Assembly (NCBI GenBank): GCA_022702705.1
Contig: CM040421.1
Span: forward strand, 56,934,740 to 56,998,739
DNA from: Papilionanthe hookeriana x Papilionanthe teres
Lineage: Eukaryota; Streptophyta; Magnoliopsida; Asparagales; Orchidaceae
Direction of reading: 5' to 3'
Length of the DNA: 64,000 nt
Below the pieces are notes generated by a model. That model made no database searches, was not told where the DNA came from, and saw only the letters and a program-made list of their open reading frames with translations. The first letter of the stretch is position 1. Every line of letters starts with the position of its first letter. Positions 23,300 to 35,883 of the stretch are shown here, piece by piece. The position numbers and the translations under genes were made by a program.

Positions 23300-26200
23300 T
23301 TGAGTCTAATTCTAAATAGACTCAAAATAAACCCTGATTAGGTCTAAGACACCAATTAGACCTAATTAAAACAAGTTAGACTTTAATTACATTAAATTTA
23401 AATTAATAAACCTTGATTAGGTCTAAGACACCATTTAAACCTAATTAAACCAAGTTAGATCTTAATCACATTAGGTTTAACTTAATAAATACTAATTAGA
23501 TTTAACCCTAATTTAAATTAGGTTTAATTAATCCTAAAATCTGATTAGACCTTACCCAAATTAAGTCTAATGAATCCAATTAAATCTTACTTAAATTAGG
23601 TTTAATTAATCCTAAACTCTAATTAGGCCCTAACCCTAATTAGGCCTAATTAATCCTAAACCTAACTTAAATTTGGTTTAATTAATCCTAAACCCTAATT
23701 AGACCTAACTCTAACTAGGCCTAATTAATTCAATTAAACCTTACTTAAATTAGGTTTAATCAATCCATAACCTTAATCAGACCTAACATTTATTAGGTCT
23801 AATTAATCCAATTAAACTGTACTTAAATTAAGTTTAATTAATCCTTACCCTAATTAGACCTAACCCTATATAGGTCTAATTAATCAATTAAACCTTACCT
23901 AAATTAAGTTTAATTTAACCTTTAAACCCTAATTAAGTCTAACCCTAATTAGACATAATTAACCCTTAAGCCTTATTTACATTAGGTTTAAGTAATCTTA
24001 AACCTTAATTAAGTCTAACACTAATTAAACTTAATTAACTCTTAAGATTTACTTATATTAAGCTTAAGTAATCCTAAATCCTAATTAATTCTAACCTTAA
24101 TTAGACTTAATTAACCCTTAAGTCTTACTTACATTAAGCTTAAGTAACCCTAAACTGTAATCAAGTCTAACCCTAATTAGACTTATTTAACCTTAAGCTT
24201 TACTTACGTTAGGCTTAAGTAATCTTAAACCCTAAATAAGTCTAAACCTTAAGCCTTGCTTACATCAGGCTGAAATAATCTTAAAATCTAATTAAGTCTA
24301 GCCCTAATTAGACTTAATTAACCCTTAAGCCTTACTTACATTAGGATGAAGTAATCTTAAATCCTAATTAAGTCTAACCCTAATTAGACTTAATTAACCC
24401 TTAAGCCTTACTTACATTAGGCTTATATAATCTTAAACTCTAATTAAGTCTAACCCTAATTAAACTTAATTAAATCTTAAGCCTTACTTACATTAAGCTT
24501 AAGTAACCCTAAACTCTAATTAAGTCTAATACTAATTAGACTTATTTAACCATCAAACCTTAATTACATTAGGTTTAAGAAACCCTAAACCTTAATTAAG
24601 TCTATCTTTAATTAGACTTAAATCAACTTCTAACTTAGGTTCAACCTAACTTGAACCCAGGTTAATCATACCTTAGGTTCAACCCATATTGAACCTAAAT
24701 TAACTTCTAACTTAAGTTCAACCTAACTTGAACCAAAGTTAACCAAATCTTAGGTTCAACCCATATTGAACTAAAATCAACCTCTAACTTAGGTTCAAAC
24801 TAATTTGAACCTAAGTTTACCAAATCTTAGGTGCAACCCATATTGAACATAAATCAACTTCTAACTTAGGTTCAACCTAACTTGAACCCAAGTTAACCAA
24901 ACCTTTGGTTCAACTCATATTGAACCTAAATCAACTTCTAACTTAGGTTCAAACCTAACTTGAACACAAGTTAACCAAACCTTAGGTTCAACCCATATTA
25001 AACATAAATCAACTTTTAAACTTAGGTTCAACCTAACTTGAACCTAAGTTAATCAAACCTTAGGTTCAACTCATATTGAACTTAAATAAACTTCTAAGTT
25101 AGGTTCAAACCTAACTTGAACCCAAATTAATCAAAACTTTTGTTCAATCCATATTGAACTTAAATCAACTTTTAAACTTAGATTCAACCTAACTTAAACC
25201 AAAGTTAACCAAATCATATGTTCAACTCATATTGAACCTAAATCAACTTCTAGCTTAGGTTCAACCTAACTTGAACCCAAGTTAACTCAAACTTAAGTTA
25301 AACTCATATTAAACTTAATTTAAAAATCTAATTTAGGTTTAACCTACATTGGACTTAAGTCAAACTTATATCTTAAGTCCAACCTAACTTAAACCAAAGT
25401 TAATCAAAATTTTAGATTCAATCCAAATTGAATCTAATTTAACATAAACATTAGATTCAACCCAAATTGAATCTAATTCAGCAAAAACTTTTGGTTTAAT
25501 CCAAATTGAACCTAAGTCTACCTAAACCTTAGACTCAACCTAAATTGAACTTAAGTCAAAACTTAGGCTCAACCCAACTTGAACCTGAGTCAAACTTAAA
25601 CCTCTGAGGTTCAACATACATTGAACCTAACCTTAACCTATACTTTTCAACCCAACTTAAACTTAAGTCAAAACTCATAGGTTCAACATACATTGAACCT
25701 AACCTTAACCTATACTTAGGTTCAACCTAACTTAAACTTAAGTCAAACTTAAAACTCTTAGGTTCAACATACATTGAACCTAACCTTAACCTATACTTAT
25801 GTTTAACCCAAGTTGAATATAAGTCAAACTTAAACCTCTTAGGTTCAACCTAACTTGAACTTAAGTGAAACTTAACTTTCACTTGGATTTAACCCATTTT
25901 GAATCCAAGTCTAACTCAAACCCAACTTAAGTTCAACCTACTTTGAACCTAACTCAAACTTAACTCAGGTTCAACCTACATTGAACTTGATCCAAACTTA
26001 AATTTGGTTCAACCAACATGGAATCTAATTTAAATCTTACTTAGGTCCAATATATAAGTTAAATTCTTTAGATTCAACCTATATTGAATTTAAACTTAAC
26101 TCAAATACCTTTAGATTCAAATGATACTAAATCTAAAATTTAACCTAAATATCTTTAGAGTCAAATGTCACTGAATCTAAAACTTTATCCAATTTTAAGT

Positions 26201-26480
26201 CTAGTCAGACTTAATCAAATGACTTTTGATGCAAAAGACATCGAATCTAAAAATCTTAAAATCTAACTCATGCTTTTATCTCTAAATTTAAACACAAACA
26301 TCTTTAGATTCAAACAACACTAAATCTAAAACTTTACCCAATTTTTAGTCTAGTCAGACTTAACCAAATGACTTCAGATTCAAATGATATCAAATCTAAA
26401 AGTCTAACTTATGTTAGATTTTATTTCAGTCTAATCTACACTAGACCCCCTAGATTCAAACGATATATAATCTAAAATTC
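23300..26480 (+). repeat. Long CCTAATTAGG / AACCTAACTTGAACC array
   Basis: Two successive degenerate arrays. 23300-24620 is built from TTAGACCTAATTAA/CCCTAATTAGG-type units. 24620-26480 is built from AGGTTCAACCTAACTTGAAC-type units about 60 bases apart, often paired with CATATTGAACC. Many units are short inverted repeats. There is no coding content. Confidence 0.88.
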
Positions 26481-26639
26481 TTAAATCTAACTCATATTAA
26501 AATCAACCAAAGAAATAAAGTCGACATTATTTTTTTTATAGGAATTACTGTGACATTATTTTTCTTGCAGGTTGAAGACAAGTTCCACTTTAGATTTACT
26601 TTACATGTAATTAGGGTGTGCTAAATTTGTTTGACATGG

Positions 26640-26940
26640 TGACACTCTAAAGACAGGACAAACAACAAAATAAAACAAAATTAAAATGACATCAAAACAA
26701 CGACATTGACAAAACAGAACAAAACAAAATAAAAATGACATGACATTAAAAATAAAATTAAAATGACATAATCGAAACAAACAATAAAACAAAACCTAAA
26801 CTTTTAGGATAGCCACCACATATATAACAAATTACAAGACAACAAAACAATGACATTGACAAAAAAAAAATTAAAATGACAAATAACAAAACAAAACAAA
26901 TAAAACCGACATAACAAGTGACAATGACAAAATCAAACTC
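26640..26940 (+). repeat. ACAAAATGACAT minisatellite-like stretch
   Basis: Irregular reiteration of AAAACAAAATGACAT and GACATTGACA words. Confidence 0.7.
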
Positions 26941-27342
26941 TTAGGTTAGTATGACATATTACCCCTAGGATCGAATGTTGACATTTCTTTTCTTGTTCTT
27001 GAAATCTCTTAGAAAACAAGTGTTAACATTAATCAGAAGTTTTCTTAGATAAATTTAAATGTCTAAGATATAATTAATTATGGGAGCTTGATCTTACTGG
27101 AGATTTAAGAACTCAGAATAGTTATCACACCAAGAAATCTCAGTTTATCAAAATTTCACATGTGATCCTCCTAGTATAAGGATTATCATTGACATTTCTT
27201 ATTCTACTGTTTTTTATTTTATCAACCCATATTTTCTTCAAATTTCTTAATACCTGAGGATCCTTTACATGATCCGAAGAAATAAGATTTCTTGAAGATT
27301 GGGGCAATAAGATAGATAAACAGAGTGGAGACTCCAAACAAA

Positions 27343-27370
27343 TGACATCGACATCGACATCGACATCGAG
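27343..27370 (+). repeat. (GACATC)n short repeat beside the primer-binding site
   Basis: Four to five hexamers of GACATC, ending about 40 bases before the putative primer-binding site. Confidence 0.85.
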
Positions 27371-27409
27371 AAAATCTCCCGGCTCAGGATTCCACCAAGA
27401 GATTTTATT

Positions 27410-27427
27410 TGGCGACTCCGTTAGGGA
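27410..27427 (+). other. Putative primer-binding site after LTR copy A
   Basis: TGGCGACTCCGTTAGGGA closely resembles the TGGCGACTC(C/T)(A/G)CTGGGGA sequence that follows the 5' LTR of many plant Tat/Ogre elements (reported as tRNA-Arg complementary). It fixes copy A as a 5' LTR. The tRNA partner is not checked here. Confidence 0.7.
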
Positions 27428-27616
27428 TTAATCTTTCTTCTCATCTTTTGTTAAGTCACTTGTTTTCAAAATATGTTTAGTAGGAATGGATCTCTTAAAA
27501 TCTAACTCTTTGAAGAGTTATTTTTGACATTTCATAATGACAACATAATAATAAATTCCCAGTTTATAAATAAGTTAATGAAATTTTATTCTCCTTGAAT
27601 TTTCAGAAAAATTATA

Positions 27617-28320
27617 ATGGAGTCTCCTGATTCAGTCTTCTCTTATTTTCAAGTTCTCAATACACCAATTGATGAAGACGTTTACTTTTATTAGAATGAC
27701 TTTGGATTATTTGATGAAACTAAATTCGCACTAAATAATCCATATCAAACTGATATACAATCCTTTGAGGAATTCAATGTGGAACCATACGAAGATTTTC
27801 TTAACTTTACGGAAGACTTACCTCAATACAGTCCTATAGAATAATATACTTTTGAGGAAATGGAAGAACAAATTGACATAAAAGGAAAGAAAATCTATGT
27901 TGAGGAAGAAACTGACATTCCATCTCCGTCCATATATGAAGTTGGATCTTGTTCCAAGAATGTTTCAAAAAACTTGTTCCCAACATAAAAATAAAATTCA
28001 TTCTCTTAAAAGAAAGAAGAGATGGAAAGTAAAGGATGATTTTGAGACATCACTTTGAACATATTGTTTTTTAGAACCCTTCCTTTTCAAAAGAAAACCC
28101 ATATTGTCTAATACCTGTTGAATATGAGGATAATAATTTCCAACTAGAAATTTCTCCGTCAATTCACACCAGATATTCTGTGTTTAAGAGATTAGCACAG
28201 AAAGTTAGGTGTTCAATTTCTCAAGTGTTAGATAAAATGGGATGTGCAGTCTCAACGACAATGAAAAGAAGAATTGTTGCATTTGAAGATCCTACTTATC
28301 AAGAAATGGATCAGCCTAGA
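27617..28320 (+). pseudogene. Internal-region ORF relic downstream of LTR copy A
   Basis: From an ATG at 27617 the frame reads an acidic protein (MESPDSVFSYFQVLN..., FEEFNVEPYEDF, YTFEEMEEQ, EEETDIPSPS) through two in-frame stops to about 27988. A second open part (about 28090-28320, different phase) contains SVFKRLAQKV and SQVLDKMG, which recall the SVFxRLG repeats between gag and protease of plant gypsy polyproteins. Its position right after the primer-binding site fits the extra first ORF or a deleted gag region of a Tat/Ogre element. The relic stops where LTR copy B begins. No catalytic domain is present. Confidence 0.5.
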
Positions 28321-31300
28321 TGGTCTGATCTGGGTCAGGCTCGCACACATACATGCCTAAACTCGACAATTTCACTCACTCTCTCAAACCCTAAACCAAA
28401 CATGCTTATACCTGATCCCCTACTTTTTGGAAACTCATGTGGGCGGTTCCCCAAGCTCTTGGCCCTAGGCTAGGGTTTGGCTAGAACCAACACATAGAGG
28501 ATCCAAAGTGGGATTTCTCTTGGCCCATGACTTAGGGAGGTCGCCCAATCTTACCAAAAATCCCAACTTTGACCTCTTTGACCCCCACACTTCCGCCAAA
28601 TTACCAAATTACCCCTAAACCCTAATTTTGACCAAAAATACCAAAATTTCCCAAATTACCCAATTCCCACCAAAAATCATATTAAAATGTCCCCCACCAC
28701 TCAAATACCCTAAAATACTCCAAATTAACCAAAATTCCCAAAAATACATCTAAAATAGCCAAAAATGACCAAAATACATAACAAAAAATTTCAAAAATTC
28801 CAAAAATTTCTAAAATCATCCCAAATCTCTCCAAAAACAATTTGAACCTCTTCATTAAGCCTAATGTGACCAAGTTAACTCAAATTGACCAAAAGACCGA
28901 AATTGCCCCTTAAAGCTCAAAGTGCCCAAATCACCTCCAATGTCCACCCAATTTACCCCAATCTTCCTCATATTCAATCCTAAACTCAAATTCACCATGC
29001 CTAAACCCAATTCAAACCAAATCCAAGTCAAATTGAACTAATTTCCAAACCTAATTTCAATCCAAAGAAAAATGCCTCAATTTTGGCCATATGACCTAAT
29101 TCCCTCAAATTGAACCCCCTAGCCAAGTCCATTTCCCCAAAACTAAATTCTAAACTCTTCCTAACATCCTAAAAACTAAATTGATCCACCAATTGACTTT
29201 AATTTGTGCCCAAAACTCCCCCAAATCCAACCCAATATAAAATCCCCAAATTTTCCCCAAATGTGTCATATGCCCAAATGTCTCCAAATTGAATGCCCTA
29301 GCCTCAAATTTTCCACCCAATTTCTATCCAAAATCCTTCATGGCATTCAACAACATCAAATTGAACCATCAATTGAACCTTAGCCAAGAGCTATCCCAAC
29401 CTAAACCCAAGTCTAACCTAACATGCCCAAATTGATCAAATGTCTAAATTCCACCAAATTTACCCTCCAAACCAATTCAAAATAACTCTAATCCTCTTCT
29501 AAAGCTTTATGACAATCATACACACCAATTTACAGAACCAATTGAACACAACCCAAGATCAAACCTAACCTAGCCCAACTTGAACCTAAAGTCCATAAAA
29601 TTGAACCAAGACCTAAATGTCACCCAAGCCTAGGCAAATTGACCAAGCCAAGTCTTCTACAACCATCATGTGGAACCTAGGAACCACTCTAGATCCACTT
29701 AGCCCAACCTACATGGGTCATGGACTAAGGGTCCCTAAATTTAGTGGATCTCCTCCCATTTATGGCAAAATCATATATTGCCTTGCACTAAGCTTTCCCC
29801 AAATGCATTAATCACCGTTAAGACTTGCCTCTGGCTAACCTGACCACCTGAACCAAGACAAAATCGTGAGGGGCCTCCCAAGGACAAAATCCAATTGCGC
29901 TCCCCTAAGCTGTTTCACCATGATTAGTTAATTGCTCCTTGCTGCCCTCCACCTAAGCTCTTCAGCGCACCTAAATCCAAGCCATGATATCCACTCTAAG
30001 CTCCTCTATTTAAGCCACCACCTGTCACGGCCAAATAAGAAGAACACACCAAACCTAGGGGAAACTCTGTCAAACTGCTTCTAGAGCCTCTCCCAGACTT
30101 TTTAAGCTCAAACCAACCATCCCATCCACTACCTGAGCTCAATTTTTTAGCTCAAAATCAACCAAAACCAGGACCCTTTCTGTCACACCACCCATTGCAC
30201 CAAAATTCAAATTGGCTTGCTCCTCACCATCCCTTCACCAAATGAAGAAGATTCATAACAGAGCCCCATCATAGAGCCTCTCCAACCTGGACTTCTCTCA
30301 AATCCAAAAATAACACCTGATCGAGTTCTGGTGCAGACCCAAGGAGAGCTCAAATTGGTGTTTGAGGAGTTGCTTAAGGTCACAGTGAACTTGTGGAACT
30401 CTTCTGATTGAGGCCTCAACTCTGAAACTAAGGTATTAAGCTCTCACCTTAACCCAAGCTTATTTCAATTCTCCATGCATGTATAATGTATTTCATATCA
30501 TATAAACCATATAGATAAGTTCGTCTAGGTCAAATGAGTCTTAGAAACAAACCCGAGGTGTTTTGTTTGAGTCTAGCTCAACATCATAGGACTAGAAGGT
30601 GGACGACTCTCGGGAAGAACCTGTTAGGGATGATGAACGAGCATCGTTGGATCGTGCATGTATCCAGTGAACGGCTCAGATTGCACCAAATGGGAGAACG
30701 ATGCATAAAGCGTGGGTCGAGTCAGCACCCACGTGGATGACAGTGTTGAATGGGAGCGCGCCGCATAGCACTTCTAAGCTGTCGAGTTTGAGTCAACGCC
30801 GTTGTGGATAAATAGAAAAATAGGATTTTATGGAATTATTTAAATCAATCTACCTGAGAAAATCCATAACTTGGCGTAGAAAATTCACAAAAATAAAATA
30901 AAAATGCTCTCATGCTCAGTGAACAGAGGAGAATGATATGGAAATAAGTTTGAGGTTATTTGAATTATGTTTTATTTTTAATTAATTAAATATATAAAAT
31001 CATAGTTAGGTTGTAATGTACTCCAAACATTTCACCATGACATGAGGTTTAGATGGCTTAAAGGCTCTATGATTTGGGATTTTTCCTGATTTGTCCAAGG
31101 TCAAACAACATCTGTAGCCAAAGATCCCTAATTTTTAAGTTAATCACCTTTGTTTTGGTATAAAATTTATAATAATTATAATATTAATTAGAAAAATACA
31201 AATCTTATTTTGGTAGGTTCACTATAGTCAGAGGAGCCTAGGAAAAATATCAAATTGATTTAAATAAATAAGAATGACACTAATGGTAACAAACTCATTA

Positions 31301-33756
31301 AAATCATTTAAAAATTAAATAATTAAAATATAAATAGGAAAATTACAAAAATTATTTTCCACTCGTTAAAAAAAACAGGGAGGCCCCCACAAAAATTTGA
31401 AGTAATTGGAGTTAACTTACCCATTAAAATGAATTTTTCAATAAATGGTATTTTTTAAATTAAAATAATTATAATAATTAAAATATAAGTCAAAAAATCA
31501 TGAAATTGAATTTGGGAGCTCCTAATAACAAGAGGAACTTAAGAAAAATAAAATTGAAATTAATATAAATATTTCACTTTAAGTCTACATTTTGAATTTT
31601 AAAATAATTAAAAATCATTAAAAATAAAAATAAACACTAAACTATAAAAATGAACCAAAATGTCACTTTTGGTCTCTTGATCACTTAAGAGCAATTAAAA
31701 TAATTTTCTTAATTTTCTAAGTGAGGATATTAATTTTTAAAGGCTTAAAAATAATTTTTAAAGGCTAAAAATGAATTGTTCTTAATTTTGCACTAAAATA
31801 ATTATGATAATTAAAATATAAATAAAAAAAATATATCAAATGTGTTTCTATAAGTTTATTGACCTCAAAGAGATTTAAGAAAAATATAAAACTTAATTTT
31901 CCACTTAAATATTGTTTTATATTAATTAATCCTCAAAACAAAACAATAATTCTAATAAGTAAATTAAAACTAAAAAAATCATGAAAATTGGTCCAAGTGG
32001 TCCTCTAACCTAGGTAAACCTCCAATAATTTTCTTAAAGACAGATAATTTACTTTAGCTAAGTTATTGAATTTACATTGAAAACCCTTATTTTACATTAA
32101 AATAATTATAAAAGTTAAATTAAAATCAGAAAAATTACATTTTCTCCTCTGGTGGTTTAATTGACCCATGATTGGGGTGTCATAAAAATTTCAAAGTCAT
32201 TTGAGTTGAATTTAATAAATTATCAAGTGATAGGCCTTAAGGGCAAAATTGTATTCTTGAAATTTAAGCCTTAATTAAATATTTAGGCCTAATCAAAGGG
32301 AAATGAATAACAAATGACCATAATTGACATATCTAGATGATTAAAGTACAAGGGACTTATTGGAAGAAACCAATCTCACATTTATCCACATTAAGGATAA
32401 ATTTGTAATTTTTAAATTAAGGAAATTTGGAAGATAATTAAAATTAAATGATTCTATGGTGAGGGGTCTAATTTTGGAAGATAATAATTCACAAATTTAG
32501 AACCCCTAGTCAATGGTTTAATGATGTTTCAATATTTAATATGGATTAAATGATGCTTAACCTAACTTTTCCTAAAATTACAAATCTACACATTAAGTCT
32601 TAAGGGCTTAGAAGTGAGCTAGGCTTAATCAAGATGGGACTAATGAACTTTAGAAAAAGAAATATGATTTATATTAAACACTTTGAAACACTACAAGCCC
32701 AACTCTAAAATTAAATTGGCTAAATCTCATAATCAAATAAATTTGCCCCTAAGGGACTTCACCCACATAATTCATAAATGAAATATCAAGTGATGGTTAC
32801 CCCACTTAAAGGGATAATTAAACATCAAGATCCATTAAGCATAACGGTCTATTTTGGATAAATTATTTAGCAAGTATAATAAGTTCAAATAAACTCGAGA
32901 TGATTCAAGAGGCTGTGAAATGTCTAGGGTATTTCCCCTGGGCTCTTCAGACATCTTAAAGGATAACTGAACCTATTATGCTTTGCTTAAGGAAAATCAT
33001 CTACACAAATGAACAAATAGGAACCCATCAAGTTATGATATAGGATTTGGTAGGTGTTTTTTTAAACCTGTATTCTTGTTTTCTAGCATGCAATTTTAAA
33101 TTCCCTGTACAATTATATATCTGTGGCAAAAGGCTAATCTTTCAACTGGAGTGCGAGAAGAGTACTGTAACGCTTTTACAGTTTACTACGTTTTCTTTTC
33201 CTGCATTTACTTTACTGCATTTTTTTGTGTGTAAAACTTGCATGTTAGAAGTGAAAATTTTAGGATAATTACAAAACCAAAACTCAAAATCAAATTTAGC
33301 CACAAGAAAAAAATATAAGCCAACTCAAAATTTAATCACAAACAAAATAAAATAGCAATTGAAACTAAATTAAAATGTCTCTATCGGATGATCGGGAATC
33401 CCTTTGAGGAGGTAACCTATGGCTACTAACGAGATTTCCCACAGTCTGAATAAAAGTACTGAATTCATTTAGTTAAATTTGGTAAATTCATCAGGATTAA
33501 GTGAATCAGAAGAAAATAGACGTGCCAGAACGAGGGAACCGTGGAATCCTAACCGATGTCGTCATAATCAATTTAAATTCCCCCCTAATAAAACATTAAG
33601 ACACCTCAATTTAAAATATCTCTTAAACATGACACTTCTCTCATCTCTTCAATTTGACACTTTTAAAATTAAACCTGCTGCAATGAGGAGCTTGGAGCGT
33701 ACACAGTGAGCAGCACGGCTGGTGCGACTTTTTAAAATTGCCAAATTTACGAACTC

Positions 33757-33758
<2 letters not shown>

Positions 33759-33800
<42 letters not shown>
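33759..33800. repeat. (AT)21 microsatellite
   Basis: Uninterrupted AT run adjacent to the nested LTR insertion. Confidence 0.95.
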
Positions 33801-33802
<2 letters not shown>

Positions 33803-35388
33803 ATTTAGTTTCTATTGATTAACACAATTAAACACAAGTATATGTATCGCTCAAGTAATACAGGGCTCTAATGGAGTCCTGGTTATCGATCCCACGTGGA
33901 GGCAATTAATTTGACAATGTAGCACATAAATCACTTCACAAATCACAACACAATTTCAAATAATTACTAATAATAAAAGAGGAACAAATAGGTGCGATTA
34001 CTAATTCTACAAAAGTACGTTCTAACTTTCTAACAAAGTTAACTAACAAAAGACAAAATTTATAACAAAATTTAAATTGTAAGAAAGTATCCTCCTCCTT
34101 TCCATTAATAATGTGATGATTTAGCGACATAAATCAGCGATGCAATTGTATTGTGCTAAATAGGAGCATTCATATTCTTTACCCTCTTTTAAGCGCATAA
34201 TGAACATTGGCTAATCCTAAGTTCAGTCCCCAAATATGTGGTTAGGCTGGGAGGATACTGGCTCTCACTCTAGAGCTCCCACTTCCCTTCGCCTGAAGGC
34301 TAACTCTCACTTTGGTTTCTCAACCCTAGGACTAAATTAGGGCTTTTAGCCTGTCACTCTAAAATCTCCAATTCTAAGCCCATATAAATATATTTCTCTA
34401 TTTATTTGCACCCAACCCCCATGAACTACGTCACTCCTCCATGGACATTGAATGTGACCTTCACTTTTGTTGTGGAACTCACAATTCTTTCGGAACATAT
34501 GTTTCCCAACAAGTTTTGAGCAATTCAATTGGCCAGATAAAAAAGTAAATAAAGTACGAAGTGAAAAGTTCATCACAAATTCTCCATAATAAATTGGCAC
34601 ATCATTTTTATAACACAACATTAACACATTACATGAAAAGGAGGAAGATAAAGAAATCTACTCAAGAGTCATGAGGAAAAGATGTCAAAAGATGGATTAT
34701 ATATATAAAAGCAACGTCATACAAATAGAGTAAAGAAAAGACAGCTTATCTCAAACTCTTCCCCTAGCAAATCTCAAAGAATTTCTTTGACTCCTCATCT
34801 TTCTTCACAACAACACATGATTCTCTCTTTAGATAAGTAAGGAAGAAGAAATCTCTCACTTTTCCTCTCCTCCTACACTCCTAAGAAGAGAACACACACA
34901 AACCCTAGATGGGCTCTCTACGTTAAAACTATGAAAAGATACACTCAATATTCACTCCTCTCTATATTTTGCTCCAAAATAGTTTGAATTCGGCCATAAC
35001 TGATTTCCCAAGATTTTTTTCAAGCATCCCTCCAAAATCAAGCCAAATACATTGAATCTAGTTTAAAATCGGAATATGGCGCAGTTCAGTGTAGGATAAG
35101 GCACCGTTCGATGTTATTTTTTGCCTTCTGGTCAAAAATCTTTGTAAATTGGAGTGGTCCGGTGATGGTGATAGCGGCACTGGTGACTGCGCCATTCAGC
35201 GCTAGTTCAATAAATGCATTTTGCTTCATTTTGCTCCAAATTTGCTCAATTTTGCTTCCTTTTGCCCCAAAGGCCTAAAATCATTGTACTTGCATGAAAT
35301 CATGAAAAATACATTTCTTTACAGTACAATATCATCAAAAATAGGTATGGAATGGATATTAAAAAGCTATCAAATTTTCAGTAGATCA
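33801..35388 (-). mobile_element. Nested solo LTR of family X (insertion 1 in copy B)
   Basis: Interrupts the homology between copy B and copy C. On the minus strand it begins TGATCTACTGAAAATTT and has CATTCCATACCTATTTTTGA, like the starts at 1 and 37626. Its other end carries CACAAGTATATGTATCGC, then the GATCCCACGTGG block and the GGCTCTCACTCTAGAGCTCCC block, all reversed. A GC-rich GCGCCATTCAGCGCTAG motif lies at about 35190. No internal coding sequence, so a solo LTR. A 5-bp target duplication could not be confirmed. Confidence 0.7.
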
Positions 35389-35883
35389 ACAACCATCTTC
35401 AATAGCAAAATTCCTTCTTAGAAATAAACAACAAGCTAAAGGGCTTTGTGGTTGTCTATCTAGCGCAACATAAGTCCTCAACTTATCTTTTAGGCTGTTG
35501 CACCTCGCGTAATACAAGTCCTAAACTCGTCTTAGGATTTCGAGGTTGTCATCGAATATGACATAAATCCTCCTATCTTCCAAGCTATTTGCATAATCAG
35601 TATTATTGAAATGTAAGCCCAAAATAATAAAATTGATAGGATGAAATATTAAATAACTATCTCAAATTGAAGCCAAATAATAAGATAGTTTAGGAAATCA
35701 CGATGATTCTTCTTAGAGCTGTATTTTTCCCTAGCTTTCTCATCCTTTAGATTTCTATAATAACTGTTCCAAACTTGAGTCACTCACATATTGGATTTTG
35801 TATTACCACATTACCTTGAAGATCCTATCTTTTGGAAGTCATGAAACTAATGTTTCCTGATTCTCGACAAATATATGTGCTTA

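Larger units (their letters stand above)
20460..27407 (+). mobile_element. Very long LTR of an Ogre/Tat-like element, copy A
   Basis: The region shares ordered landmarks with copies B and C: a TATA box followed by a GA/CT-rich leader, a GC-rich block, a segment with 'cataactttg(c)(a/g)tagaaaa' and GAACAGAGGAGAA-like words leading into TTTTTAATTAATTAAAT, AT-rich DNA with AAAAATTATGAAATT, and a terminal GATGTAATTAACTATAGGGG-like block (about 27060-27110). It ends at a primer-binding-site-like sequence. Unlike B and C it contains long CCTAA/GGTTCAACC arrays. The left boundary is not resolved and no clear TG start is seen. LTRs of several kilobases are known for Ogre elements, so the size alone fits that lineage. 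Confidence 0.6.

Noticed and set aside
23300..24620. CCCTAA/AACCCTAAT words resembling plant telomere repeats
   Set aside because: Units are irregular, interspersed with TTAGACC and AATTAA words, and lie inside an LTR; not a telomeric (CCCTAAA)n tract.
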